From the NCBI GenBank assembly GCA_902729315.2, contig LR746264.1:9517878-9581877 (forward strand): a stretch of 64,000 nucleotides of DNA, written 5' to 3'. The notes under the pieces are model-generated. The model had not been told where the DNA came from. It saw nothing but the letters and a program-made list of their open reading frames with translations, and searched no databases. Numbering within the stretch: position 1 is the first letter of the stretch; each line of letters begins with the position of its first letter. The position numbers and the translations under genes were made by a program. This DNA comes from Spirodela intermedia (Eukaryota; Streptophyta; Magnoliopsida; Alismatales; Araceae). This document shows, piece after piece, positions 1-18,700 of this stretch.

Positions 1-1800
1 TTACAGTTTCACCGTGGTACGACTTTTGGGAGGTATAACGTATGGGGATCTGACGTGACTTAGTCGTTAAATAGTAAATCACATAAATTTAAAGTTTATA
101 AAACTAGAAAATATGAATTTTTAAATATTTAGAAGTATTTTTAAAATAATATATCAATTATAATTCAATAAAAAATAAAAAAATAACGGTAATTTTCCAA
201 GTTGATCACAAGGATGTAATATAATATTAGATAATTATTCTGAATTTACTTCTAAGAATACTATTTTCTATGAATTTTATATGAATAAATAAAAATAAAA
301 TATATTTAAAAATTACTACAAATATAAATAAGGGTGCAAACATTAGGATGATGTTAGTGCTTAGCAAATGTAAATTAGATGGAAATAGAGTTCTATCTGA
401 CAATTCTTACGTAAATGATTATAGACCATTTAATTGATCAAATTAAGATCTATAAAAGTTAAAATAATCATAATTGAATGAAATATATCTTGGTAAATTT
501 AAATCACACAAATTATCACTATATGAAGTAGAAAGTAAATTGAAAATGGGAAAATAAAATTTCGACGTCACAGTGGTAATGCATCAGTAATACATCAGAA
601 TCTTAAGTATTCTAGAGGATCATCGTGCAATATTTATGACTTTGAAATCTCTTATTTGACAAAGATGACATGGGCAATCTCTAGATCTTCTTGCGAAGTT
701 TAGAGACTAATAAAATAGATTGTCGAATCGTCTCATGCAGCTATCACCTAACAAAGCAAAAAAATAACGACTTTATGGTTCTTTGATAGTTGTCACTTGA
801 CAAAGAAAAATTTGATAAAGATGAGACGCATGTTAAGAAGTTTCATCTTCAAGTCCACGTAGTAAGAAGAAGTTTTTCATCACATATGATATACTTATTT
901 GTCAATTAATCGAATATATTTTACTCAAATAATTCACGATTTTTTAACCATAAATTATTTAATAATTTTAGTAATAATGTTTTACGAATCGTGTTGACAA
1001 GATTTTCATCGATGATCCAGCGATTCTGGTTGCTTAATCCTTCACTAGTGATCTGCAAGAAAGTCGTGATAATCAAATAAAAAATATAAGTTTTGGTTCT
1101 AAGAGAATTTAAATCTCTGCCAATTGCTCACTTTTTCTTGAAAAATTGTGACATATGTTTAATCTCATATCACTTATATATTAAAGTTTTGAGTGAATAT
1201 ATAATAATATTATATTTACAAACAAGTTATTTTTTGGCGTATGTATAATTATTCTTTACCTTACAGTCGATTGGTTACTAGTGATGTAGAAGGAGAGTGG
1301 CACACACGTGCCTTTATTAGTTCAAGTTGCTCAAGCCTTTGCTCGCAACTACTTCTCATTACACTTCTAACCTGCTTGCAAGCTCGATTGATTGGTGTGT
1401 CCCTTTATTTTATTATATTTATATTTATATTTATTTTTTATTTCAAAAGTAAGATTATAAAAATTATATAAAATTATATAATTATATATAAAAATATATT
1501 AATTAATTAAAAAGTACTTTTTACACTTTAACATAAATATAAGTCTATTTATTATGAGTTAAAACTAAAACTATATTATCTATTAATAATTAACTCATGA
1601 TAATAAAGACTTATTACACCCTCCAACTCAAATCATTACTAGTTTTTTAACAATATATTTATAAAAATAAAAATTTACAAATCTCAAATATCATATTTTA
1701 ATACATATAAAAAAATAAAAAATTATATACCTTTAGACACTTTAAAAATTCAGCGGATTAACGGCCCTTACATCCATAGGGAAAGTCTATTTCAAATAAC
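1..1800. other. AT-rich intergenic region, no gene seen
   Basis: The stretch is strongly AT-rich with many short A and T runs. Its only open frames are short, and none resembles a known protein. No tRNA, transposon terminus or convincing repeat was recognised. It ends where GC content rises into the leader of the calcium-pump gene. Confidence 0.6.
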
Positions 1801-2549
1801 CGGGTCTCCGTATAATACAAGTGGCTCACCACCGGACCACAACTTCCACAAACTTTCTACCTGCCCCGGTCCATTTAAGGCCGGTCCGGATCGCATGCAG
1901 TGGCGTGCGCAATAATAAAGTTAACGGAAGGTCGTATGATGCTTCGTCAAATCAGCCCCCTCTCTCCGTCGTCTCTGCCTCTGTCTCTGTCTGTCTGTCT
2001 GTCTCTCTATAGGAGTCACCATCTGTCTTTCGACGTCGTATCCGGAGTCCAGATTTATTGGAGAGGTAGGGTGGAGATGAAGGAATGAGGATACTTCGGG
2101 GAAACTTCCTAGAACGAAAATAACGGGGATTTTGGCTTTGACCAATCGGAGGGGAACAGCCCGGTCTCCGCGCCGGAGACGTACGAAGTAGCGGGAGCGG
2201 AAACAGTGGCCGCGGGAGGGGAGGGCGTGAAGATGAACGTTTCGTCGCCGTCGATGATGAGAACCTAGGTCCTTCCGGTGTCCAACGGCGAGACATTGAC
2301 TCTGTTGTTTCTTCGCCCATCTGTCCGGTTGTACCGTCGCGGTTTCCCTGGCGGTGCGGCTTTTGCCCGGGGAGATCGACTACGTCGAGGTGTCTGCATC
2401 TGGTTCTTGTCCTCTTTTTTACAGTAGATCGGCCGTGGAATTTTGTTTCTTGAGTGTCGAGATTTGAAGGTACAGTGATTGAATCGGTCCTTTTCTTCTT
2501 CTTTTTTACGAGTTTGGTTTCATTGACAAGGTAAAGTTTCTCCACAGGT
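1801..2549 (+). promoter_or_regulatory. Promoter and 5' leader region of the Ca2+-ATPase gene
   Basis: GC content rises here. A CT-rich tract with CTGT repeats lies at about 1960-2012, as is common in plant 5' leaders. The bases just before the start codon read CCACAG followed by GTATGG, so a 5'-UTR intron could end at 2546 or shortly after. No TATA box stands out clearly. Open frames on either strand look like chance. Confidence 0.4.
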
Positions 2550-8690
<6,141 letters not shown>

Positions 8691-8972
8691 CAGCAGCTGC
8701 AGCAGCAGTTGGATAGCGCCTTCTGTCGTCCCTTCCACCTGATGGCTTCTCCCTCGGCTTCTTCAACTACTGAGAGAAGAAGGGAAGAGGACGACCGCTC
8801 GGGTTCTCGCATGGTTTCATTCTTGCAGTGGTAAGTTCTCTGCCACTTTCTTTATCCATTTTCTTCTATCATTATTTTGATGAACTCTCATGGGGACATC
8901 ATCCTCTAACTGTCATAGGCAAAGAAATGCCAAACAGACATTCTTGCCTTTGACTTTCTAAAGATGTATAAT

Positions 8973-8975
<3 letters not shown>

Positions 8976-9031
<56 letters not shown>

Positions 9032-9032
9032 T
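8976..9032 (+). repeat. (CT)n microsatellite
   Basis: CT dinucleotides run for about 57 bases with a single G interruption, downstream of the Ca2+-ATPase stop codon, probably in or just after its 3' UTR. Confidence 0.95.
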
Positions 9033-9256
9033 TCGGATGTTTATGTGTTTTCTTGGATTTTCCTAACTCGAACAATCATACACTGGTTTGACTACTGTTG
9101 TCGATGGAGTCCGGAGCTGAGACGTGGCACTGATTCTGTGCCCTGTGGAACCTTAGATGCGACCGACTCTTCCAAAGCTATGAGATCCAGTTCGTGGAGA
9201 CACCCACATAAAATTTCCTTAAAATCGTTTTATTCATGACTGGTGCATGGTCTTGT

Positions 9257-9291
<35 letters not shown>

Positions 9292-9295
9292 AGAG
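9257..9295 (+). repeat. (GA)n microsatellite
   Basis: GA repeat of about 39 bases with one extra G. It lies between the Ca2+-ATPase and the golgin-like gene and is the complement-type counterpart of the CT tract 225 bases upstream. Confidence 0.95.
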
Positions 9296-9327
9296 TTTCC
9301 TTTTTGTTGTCCCGAGAGGAAAGGGAA

Positions 9328-9470
9328 AGTGGGCCCGAGTTTAATTATTGGTTGGTCCAGCCCAATTGGAATCGTGTGACAAGTCAACTGGTCCGGCCCG
9401 GCCCGATTGTCACGTGTTTGAACTCTGCACCAGGCTTGCCGGAGACGATGAGCTAGCTATATATAGGGCA
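9328..9470 (+). promoter_or_regulatory. Core promoter of the golgin-like gene: site II boxes, G-box, TATA
   Basis: A TGGGCCC box lies near 9330, GGCCCGGCCC near 9394, a perfect G-box CACGTG at 9411-9416, and a TATA box CTATATATAG at 9457-9466. The TATA is about 280 bases before the ATG at 9744, which allows a leader of roughly 250 bases. This combination is typical of constitutive plant genes with light or stress input through bZIP/bHLH factors. Function is inferred from motif identity alone. Confidence 0.55.
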
Positions 9471-9743
9471 GACCGAAACCAACGCAGGGCGCGCCAGTGG
9501 GCAAGCCCCGCGCGAGATCCCCCTCGAGCAGTTCGATGCCAAGTCGTGGCTGATTTCATCCCTCCGAGGTGCGGAAGAGGGAAGGGGAAGAAAGCGAGTC
9601 CTCCGATCCCAACTCTCTGCGGAATTGCATTTCTGCCGGAGTCCCCTGAACCGCAATTCCCGATCGCTGGAGCTCGCTCTTTCCGTCGCTGCCTCCCTCC
9701 CCCAGTGCTTCTGCCCTAGGCGGTCCACTCGTTCTCCCGGCGA

Positions 9744-12700
9744 ATGTCGTGGCTGAGATCTGCGGTGAACAAGGCCGTCGAAGTGGGCGGAAAGAATAAC
9801 ATCACTCGGACCGTCAAGAACTATGCGGATACGGTCGTCCACCATGCCGGCCAGGCCGTCGCTGGCGGGGCCAAGATGCTTCAGGAACGCATGGTAGTTT
9901 TGTCTGATGCTAGCTGCTAGAGTTTCCTTCCCTTCCTTCTTTTTCTCGCGCCTTTCGTTTACTTCATGAAATTCCCGCTTGCCGGTACGGCAGAAGCGTG
10001 TTTTGAGTTAGTTCCAGGTTCCGATTTGGTGAACGACAGTCGATTTTATGTTCTAAACTTTTACATCGTGTGAGTTGTGCTCCATGATGAAGGGTGGGTT
10101 CGTACACATATCGATACTCGAGTTTTATACTTCCTCAAAATCTTCTTCGGTACAAGCTCTAGATTTGTAAATGTCCAACTGTGAACGAAACACAGGACAG
10201 CCTCGTACAATGATTTCTCACAGTCCTGCGTAGCAATTTTCGGGAATAAGTTAATGATGGGAAAGATGATTGTTTTAAACCTCGGTACTTCTTCTATCAC
10301 ACAATCTTGTACATGTCGGACGACGATCTAAAATTTCAAAGGAATTATACTGGCTATTGAGTTTATGAACGGTTCTATAAATGTAGAATCTAACTGTCTC
10401 AAATTTAGAATCTGTACTGTCTGTGAATATGGTAAGCGTTTGAGTTGAGAAATGAAAAAAAATAGGATCATCGTGTTTATAATAAGTAATAAACAATGAA
10501 ATAACTTCATCGTGCGTTCCTTCATTTTATGTATCTCCATCTTCATTGGAGTTCTAGAATCAGATGTTAGTTGTCATGATGCTGGGATGTTTTTTAAGAG
10601 GGGTGTAATTCCTTGAGATGTTAATCCAGGCGATGACTCAATGTAGTGTATGGCTGTAGGGAATTTTCATGTGTCCCTCTCAGCAAACGAGTGTAAAAAT
10701 AAGAGATGGGATTGTGCCGTTATTTATGTAAAGTATGACAAATTTGGTTTAGTAAGATGCCTTAATTAGAATTTTGACGTATGAAAATTTCTACTTTATG
10801 GCGATTCAATATATAGGTGGGTCGAAACTACAAAAGCTTTAAACAAACGGTCAAGAGGTTGGAAGAAGCAGCTGTTTCGTGCAGGGGAACAGAGAGAATT
10901 CAATTGCTGAGGAGATGGTTGGCTGCTTTGAAAGAGGTTGACAGAATAGCTTCTGGTTTAGTGGATGACAAAACTCTTGAGCAGCATCTTTCTTCTGATG
11001 GGTCCACCTCCCCAAGAAGTGCCTCCTCCGTAAGTAGCTTGAATTTATTTTCTCATCTCGCATGATTTGACAGTGTATTGTGCATTGAATTTTAAAGAAC
11101 AGTTCCAACTTGTGATTTTTCATTGTTTATAGCTTAGAATTTAATGTGCATTTGACGTTGGAGCATATTGAACAATAATGAAATGCGTATTCTCTATTTC
11201 CTTCTGTTTGTTTGTGAAATGAAATCCATTCCCAATGCCCAAAAAAATAATGGATTGAGCATTTAAGTTTGTATGTATTGTTGAGACGAGGTGTAATGCT
11301 TTATAAGCTAACATATCATATTTATGCTAATAGCGTGCCCATTGGCACGACCATACTGACGTTGAAAGGGTGGAAGTGTGCGTATTGGCACGCCATACAT
11401 CTCTTTGAAACGGTGGAAGTGGTACTTACTGACGTTGGGGTTCCAATTACAGATTAGGAAATGAGGTGTCACTTGTGGATAGTATCTTTTCTTTGTTTTT
11501 AGTAGTTTCATTTTATTCAAATGAGTAAGTGTGTCAAAGTGCATTGATTTAAAATGCTTACTCTTTTGTGTTCAAATCAATGTTGTTGTGCTTTGGTTGG
11601 TGGGTGTGGGATGAAAGATTATGTTATACTTTTGGAACTCTAAGGTTTCGCTTTCCTATTATTGTTGTAGCAGGTTCTGTTCTTTGATTCCGACCTTGGA
11701 GGTGAAGCAATGAACTTTCGAGATGTATTTCTTCATAGTCAGGCATTGGAGGGCATTACGTTGTCAATGGTAAGCTTTTGTAACTTAATAGTTTTTGATT
11801 TAGCTTGTGTTTGGTTCGCTGGATTTTATAATTGGTTGTGCGATGTCAATGATAACCAGTCACCGTGGTGTAAACCTTGTTGTACTTGGAATTTCATGCA
11901 CATGGCTTTCCTCCTTGCCAAATCAGTTTTTCAGTTTTACATGCGAACAACGTGCTAATCATTTGAAGGAATATTTGGGCTTTTCTTGGTTCGAGAATTA
12001 ATAGATATTGGTGGAACTAGAATAATTATATTGAGAGTTAGCAAGATCTGTGTTAATACATTCCGGAGCAATGGTCGATTTCTAAGATGTCTCTCTCCAA
12101 GCAGATTGTGTACGCTTGTATATATTAGAAACTAGTGTTGCACTCTCCAATGGCATAAATGCTAGGAAATAGCGCACATAACACTAACTCATCGTCGTAT
12201 ATTATTAACATGTGAACGGTGTTCATTTATACAGAAGGTTCAGAGGACCCACCATAAATGAATGTTATCCAATTCACAGGCTAAGGTACAAGTATAAAAT
12301 TCCGTTATCATCAAATTTCAGACAATGATTCACTTAGGTCTGATAGGACAATCCATTACGATGATCCTCTAGGATAAGCTCAAAGATGTTTGTTCATGTA
12401 GGCCACATACATGGGTTCATTTTGGCTGCTTGTGATGCATATTGCCTTAGACGCAAGCCATATATTAGTACAGTGTAGTCCAGGGTTCATGAACTCACTG
12501 ACGTGAGACTATCTGAATGCCGTTTCCATGGCATTACTGTGGCTCCTAGACCATTACACCAGACTAGAAATGGCTAGGGTGCATAGTTAGGCACATTCTT
12601 CTTTCTACGCCGATCACTTTCACAAATTGTTATACCAAGGTTCTACAATGGAAGGTTTAGAAATTATGTAATCCATTGAAAGAACATTGTCTATCAGTTC

Positions 12701-15700
12701 CACAGAGAAAGCAAATGTTTCAGAATGCATAAAACAACTAGGGTTTGGGCTGAAATTCAGTTGCCGTTACGCATGGGAAGACTGTACCTGTGTTTGTCCT
12801 ATCAGACCTACATGGGAAGACTGAAATTCATTTTGGCATGGGAAGTTGCCGTTATGCTTTGGACCAAGTAGGCTTTAGAATTCGGTTGAATTCAATGTAA
12901 AGTTCCCTCACTTGGTATTGTATGGAGACTTGTAAACTAGAAAAAAAAAGGATCATATTTAATTGCGTATGAATCATTTGTGTTGGATTCAAAAACTTTA
13001 TATTTCCTTCAGAAAATTTCAATCGTTCATCTCAACACCTACTGACCTACATACACGGCATATATAAGTACAAGAAATGTACTTAACATACACTTCGGGT
13101 AAATGCTACCAAACAATGCTGGAAATAAGTCCTTTAGGGCAAACAATCATCTCTGTGATATCTTTCGTAGCTCATCATTGGTTGATCATAATTGAACATT
13201 CAGCTGGAACTGCAGATACCTCAGCAGAAGTTAGAGATTTCTTTGTTGATAACTGTTTTAGACTTAAATGTCCTCACACAGAGACTTTGAGCTGTAGTTT
13301 CAAGACCATTTTCTTCAAACTTTTAGCCCCTTGCTTGGTATTATTATGATATCGTGGAATGATGCAAAAACAGGAGTTTTCATGAAAAATATACACAATG
13401 TTGTATCAATTTTTGATTTCCCAATTCATCCGTCGGAATTTTTCCACAAGAAAGGTGGATATGCGGATTTCATCAATAGTCAAGATAGATACCTTCGATA
13501 ATGTCCTGTATCTTAAGAGGACATGCATATCTAAACAGTCAAAACAGAACAAGAATGTTTTTTTTTTTCCGGGCTTCTTGATTCTATTTCATTGAGGTGA
13601 ATAAAGAAGAGAACGACATTGCTGCTATAGGAACGCTTTAGGAGCTAATCTTATTCTTTCTCATATTTCTGAATTATATATATTGGCTATTCCGGCTGTA
13701 TTCGACCAGTAATTCATAAAGCTCATCGATAAGCTTTTTGAACTTTGAATAAAAATGTCTATATCTTTCCAACTAAGATTACCTGTAGGGCGATTAGCAT
13801 CTTCCTATTTTGCACCTTTACATTGCTAAACCCTCAAAGTGTGGTAATAAATTACTTTTTAAAGTAGATTTCTTCTCAGCATACTTTTGCAACTGTACAA
13901 TATTTCATAAAGCCTAAACATCTTGGCTTTTGGAAGACTCCATGCAATAGCATTTGTGTGCGGGCGGCCAGTATCCGGCCTTGCTGGATAACTGGCACTG
14001 GGTGGGGTTTACTTCCATCATTTCAAATTTCTCCGTATTTTTTATCATGAACGTTGGTACTCTTCGGTCATTTAATACAGTTTTTAACTATATCTAGCGT
14101 TTTTTAGTTCATATTGCACGGTCTATTGGAAATTGTTCGTGCTTGTTTCTTTTTTCTGGCTGATAGAGGCTTTGCTAATTATTAATGTCACCTTTCTGGC
14201 TTTTTACTTTTTTTTTTGGTCTTGGTGTTCATGATCGAAACTCTTTAAGAAAAAGAAACTTCAAGCTTTTTTCTGTCTGCCAATAATGAGGGTAACAGCA
14301 GTTCTTTCCTGTCGTTCAGATTCTTGAAGCACCAAATGAGGAAGAAGTTTCTCTCCTCCTTGAAATTTTTGGGTGAGTTCCTAAGAGTTAAACCTGTTTA
14401 GACCCTTTAGAATTTGGTGTTTCCCTTGTGCCAAATTTCGTTATAAGGTGAAGATCCTGTGATGACGATTGAGGTTTTTAAAAATGTCATAATTTTGATA
14501 TAATATAATACTAAGTACTAGTACCTGATAAAGGTGAGGAAGTTCTCTTTGAGCAGCAATTAATTATGGCGAATAACTTTCTGCTTTTCATCATTCTTGT
14601 TTCTGATCGTGTTTGTTGATCTTTGCCTGAGCTCTTTGTATCAGAAGTTGGTTGAATTTTATCTCAGTTGGTAGTTATTGCAACTTGTGTATTTATGGGA
14701 ACGATTACATAATGACTTTTCTTTGTTATCTTGTTTATTTTCATGCCTCGACTTTCTAACTAATGGTATTTACACCAATCTGCATATTATGATTGACATG
14801 AAAACACTGAAGGCTGTTCCTGAGACCTAACTCACAGTGTCTGAACACTGTTAGTGCATACATAGACACTATTAGAATTCCAGGTCTACGCATGCTACGA
14901 GTGTTACTACGGATTTGTGCGAGTAATAGAGCCCAAAGAAGGGCACGGAAAGAAAAAGGAAAAAACTTGGAGAAAACTGTATAAGGGATATATAACGTTC
15001 TTTCTCCACTCCCTCAGAATCATGGGACTTTATAGGCTGAGATTTTGCTTACGAGCTCTTTGAAACGTGGAGTTATTGAGATTTGCTGAATATGCCACAA
15101 GCTGCTTAGGGGAAGAAATATAATGTAGGGAAAATTGCTGTTGCTGGCAAAAAGAATGATAATGAATTTTTATATGTCTGGTCTGCTCATAGAACATAGT
15201 CTTGCTGATGATTTGAAGAACACTTTGATTATCACCATAGAACACAGTGGGAGTTGAGGAAGCTAGGCCCAGATCTCAAAGAAGAAAATGAAGGGAGATT
15301 ATGTTAGCAGATATATCAACCATAGCACAGTCCTTGGTCGCAATGCTAAAATAAGAGGCCTTGTCCATAGCCTCCTTTTACTCGTATAATTGAACTACCT
15401 AGAAATAACTTTGAAGTTCTTGGCAGGTGAAGTGCTGCAAGGAAAGTTAAGGCTCTTGTTGCTAATCCTGTTGTGTGTTACTCGAAACATTGGGAGACCA
15501 GACCAGGAGGATGTATGGTATCTAGCAAAATCTAGATGCATCAAAACCAAGCAAAGAAGCCTTGAATAAAGAGTTTGCTTAAAGAGTGGGCACAACTGTC
15601 ACAATAGAGTCAACATGATAAGCAATGGGTACCATATATGGAAGTTGAGATAACAACTTACATTAGGAAGGACGCCAGTGCATGGAGTGGTGGAACATCG

Positions 15701-18700
15701 ACATAAACCCTTGGTAGTGTGCAAGGTGGACTTCAGACCAGCAACCTAGATGGCAGAATTGCCAGCATCAATAAACTGAATGCCCATCTTGAGAACATAT
15801 ATGGGAAACATAGTGTTTGAACAACACGTTGGAAAGTAATTTCGTAGAATCAAATAAACCGAGCAAATGCAATTGTTGCAGCAAAAACCTTTGATGGGTA
15901 TAGTGGATGTGGTGATGTGGATGCCATTCTACTGATTTATCAGAGCATTTTGGGTCTATATCCATTTGACATTACGTAATAGATCGAGCAAATGTCTCAA
16001 AAGTAGACATGCCCGATTAAGAGGGGAAGAGAGGAGAGGGACTGTATGGCGCTGATATCATGTTGCAGATAGAGGAACTATGGAGAATTGGAAAGTTCAA
16101 GAACCAGAAGAATGCGGAAATGGGGAAGGCTACACTTTAATTGTCTTGTCCTCTCTTAACAAGCCATATGAGGAAAATCTTCCTAGAGTATGTATAAAGA
16201 GAATGTATATGGATGAAGATCAGGATGCATGAAACTCGAATGAGGATAGATTGGATGATGCAAGCCTTAGAAAGCTGAAGATGAGCTAAAGGTCATGTAA
16301 AGCTTAAAAACTGGAGGAGAGATTGTGGTCTATTTATCTTAATAAATTAGAAAGAAGTTGCTTAAATATTATTTGGTGAGTAAACTTCATCAAAGTGAAA
16401 TATGAAATACAAATCTGGACTTTCTTCGAAGAAAACATTAACTGAAGCTTGATGTGGATAGATGAATTAGAAAAATGTCTCCTTCCTTGTGTTGCCCGCA
16501 GAAGTGGATTGGAAACATTGCTAAAGGTGCTTGTTTAAGAGAGTAGTGCATCTATTGGCGCCCCAGAGGGAAACCAAATTTGATACTGGTGAAGGCCATT
16601 TCACAAAACATTTGGGACATCTACACCATTTAGAGTACGACCATTGCTTGAATGTTAGGGGTTTCAGTAAAAGAAATGGAAAGTGGTTGTTTCTGCGATT
16701 CAATGCCAGTTCTTGGTATTTCTATCCGTAAAATTAGTCTTCCTCTATGTAGTTATTGACGAGGACCACTTCTGTTCTGCATTGTCTGATTTGCAGACCA
16801 TGCTTGCTGCTGTATGCCAGTTATCAAGTTGAGGTTTCAAATCCTTAGAAAAGGAAAGCTAGACAAGAAAATTTTCAGTGAAGTTGCAATTGTATTCATC
16901 TGCACGTATAGGATTTCGTCCAAGTCATAGTAGTCATAGAGTAAAACAGTTGTATTTTTTTGTGGCCTGCTTTCTGGAGGACAACTAATCTCTTTTTAAC
17001 TGATTTAGTTTATTTATGTAGATCTCCCTTGGCAGTTTTCCGCTAATGCTACAACATTCAATGATTCTGATGGCTTTATACTTATGTTTTTTAACTTCAG
17101 ATTTCTTTGATGGCAATTCGACGTGATGATTCTTTTGGATTGTTTGCAGTTTCTGTTTTACAGGAGGGAAGGAAGTTCATAATGCAGTCATAAGTAGCAT
17201 TCAAGACTTGGCAAAAGTGTTTGCAAGTTACGAGGATGAAGTTTTGGTAGAGCCATTATCTATCACATCAAAAAAATATTACTTGCGGAAATAAGTTAAA
17301 CTTTTTTTGTACTTAATTTTTTCATATTATTTGAAATGGAATCAGTTTCATATTGCTAATCAATCTGAGGTTGTGCTTCCCTGTATGCTGTTGTTACATA
17401 ATTCCTTGATTAGATTTCATTTACTCTTTGATTTCTATGAAATTTTCACGTATGCTCTTATTAAAGGGTTTGTGCAATTAGTTACTTTTAAAGTAAATAC
17501 ACATATGAAATATAAATGAACATAACTTTTGCAGAACCCGGATTGTTTATAAAGATATGTACTATCTGAGCTTTATGATGTGAATGTCAGAAAGGTATTA
17601 GAGATGCATGGATGGATTGATAGTAGTGCATTTGCTCTAAAGTGTGGTGCTCTATGTTAGTTTTCATCCTCTCATCAACACTGTACTTAGCCTCATTCTT
17701 CCTTTTCTTCTTTTTAGGTTGCATGCTCTTTTCCTATACTGATTTTCTCTTCTCAAATTACTCCCCACCATATGCTTGTTTTCTTCTTGACTTTATTTTG
17801 TTCGTGATTTCACTCTTTCTCCTGTTTCTTTCCCTATTCAGAAAGTTAACCTAGCTTTTGTTGAGGATCTGAACATATTGTTATCTCACGTATTGCTGGT
17901 GTCCATACCTTGATCAAAATGAAATTTATGTGTCTAGTCATGTCAGCTATCCATTATTTTAAAATGCTTTGGTCAAAAGAAAGGTTGACTATACATTGTT
18001 ACACATCCAAGAATATTTATTTTTTAGTGTTTTTTTTAATTTATCATATTCAATTTTTTTTTATTTGCCTTCAAATATGTGCTCATAGACTACCTTTTCA
18101 CTGATCTTGCCATCATGAGGTGTCGCACTAGTGCTAAAATTCCATAGGTATGTATCCCTATAGTATATTTTGGCTATTTTTTCCGTTCCTCTCTTATGTG
18201 TATCATTCATTGTCCACTTGCTTCGTGACATGGCATTTCTTGAAGTGTGATTTTTGACTTTTGGGGGCTTCTTTGTTGTCATTTGCCTTCACCTCTTCAT
18301 ATTTTCTTTCTAATACTACTGTTGCTCTGGAATTAAGCTGCCTATGATTTTAGTGCCGGAAATAGTAAAGAATTCACGTTGATTCTCATAGTGATAATCT
18401 TTAAATTTATTTATTTTTACTTTCTAGATAATCGCAAGTTCAAGAATGCCGACTACTTTTATATTCCAAAAATAGCCCACTGGTGAATGATTTAACAAAA
18501 TCAGAGATCAATTTGGGTAGAATAGTTTGTATTCCATTCGGAACGGATCACTGGAAAAGCTGTTTGTTAGGAAATATTGCAATCATCAGATCTAGTATCT
18601 TGTTGAGTTGTTTTAAGGATATTGGCAGGCGTAGTACTCTTACTTTCATATTTTATCCAAAGCACAGTTTAAGTTTTCCAGTCTAAGCATTCACATTCAC

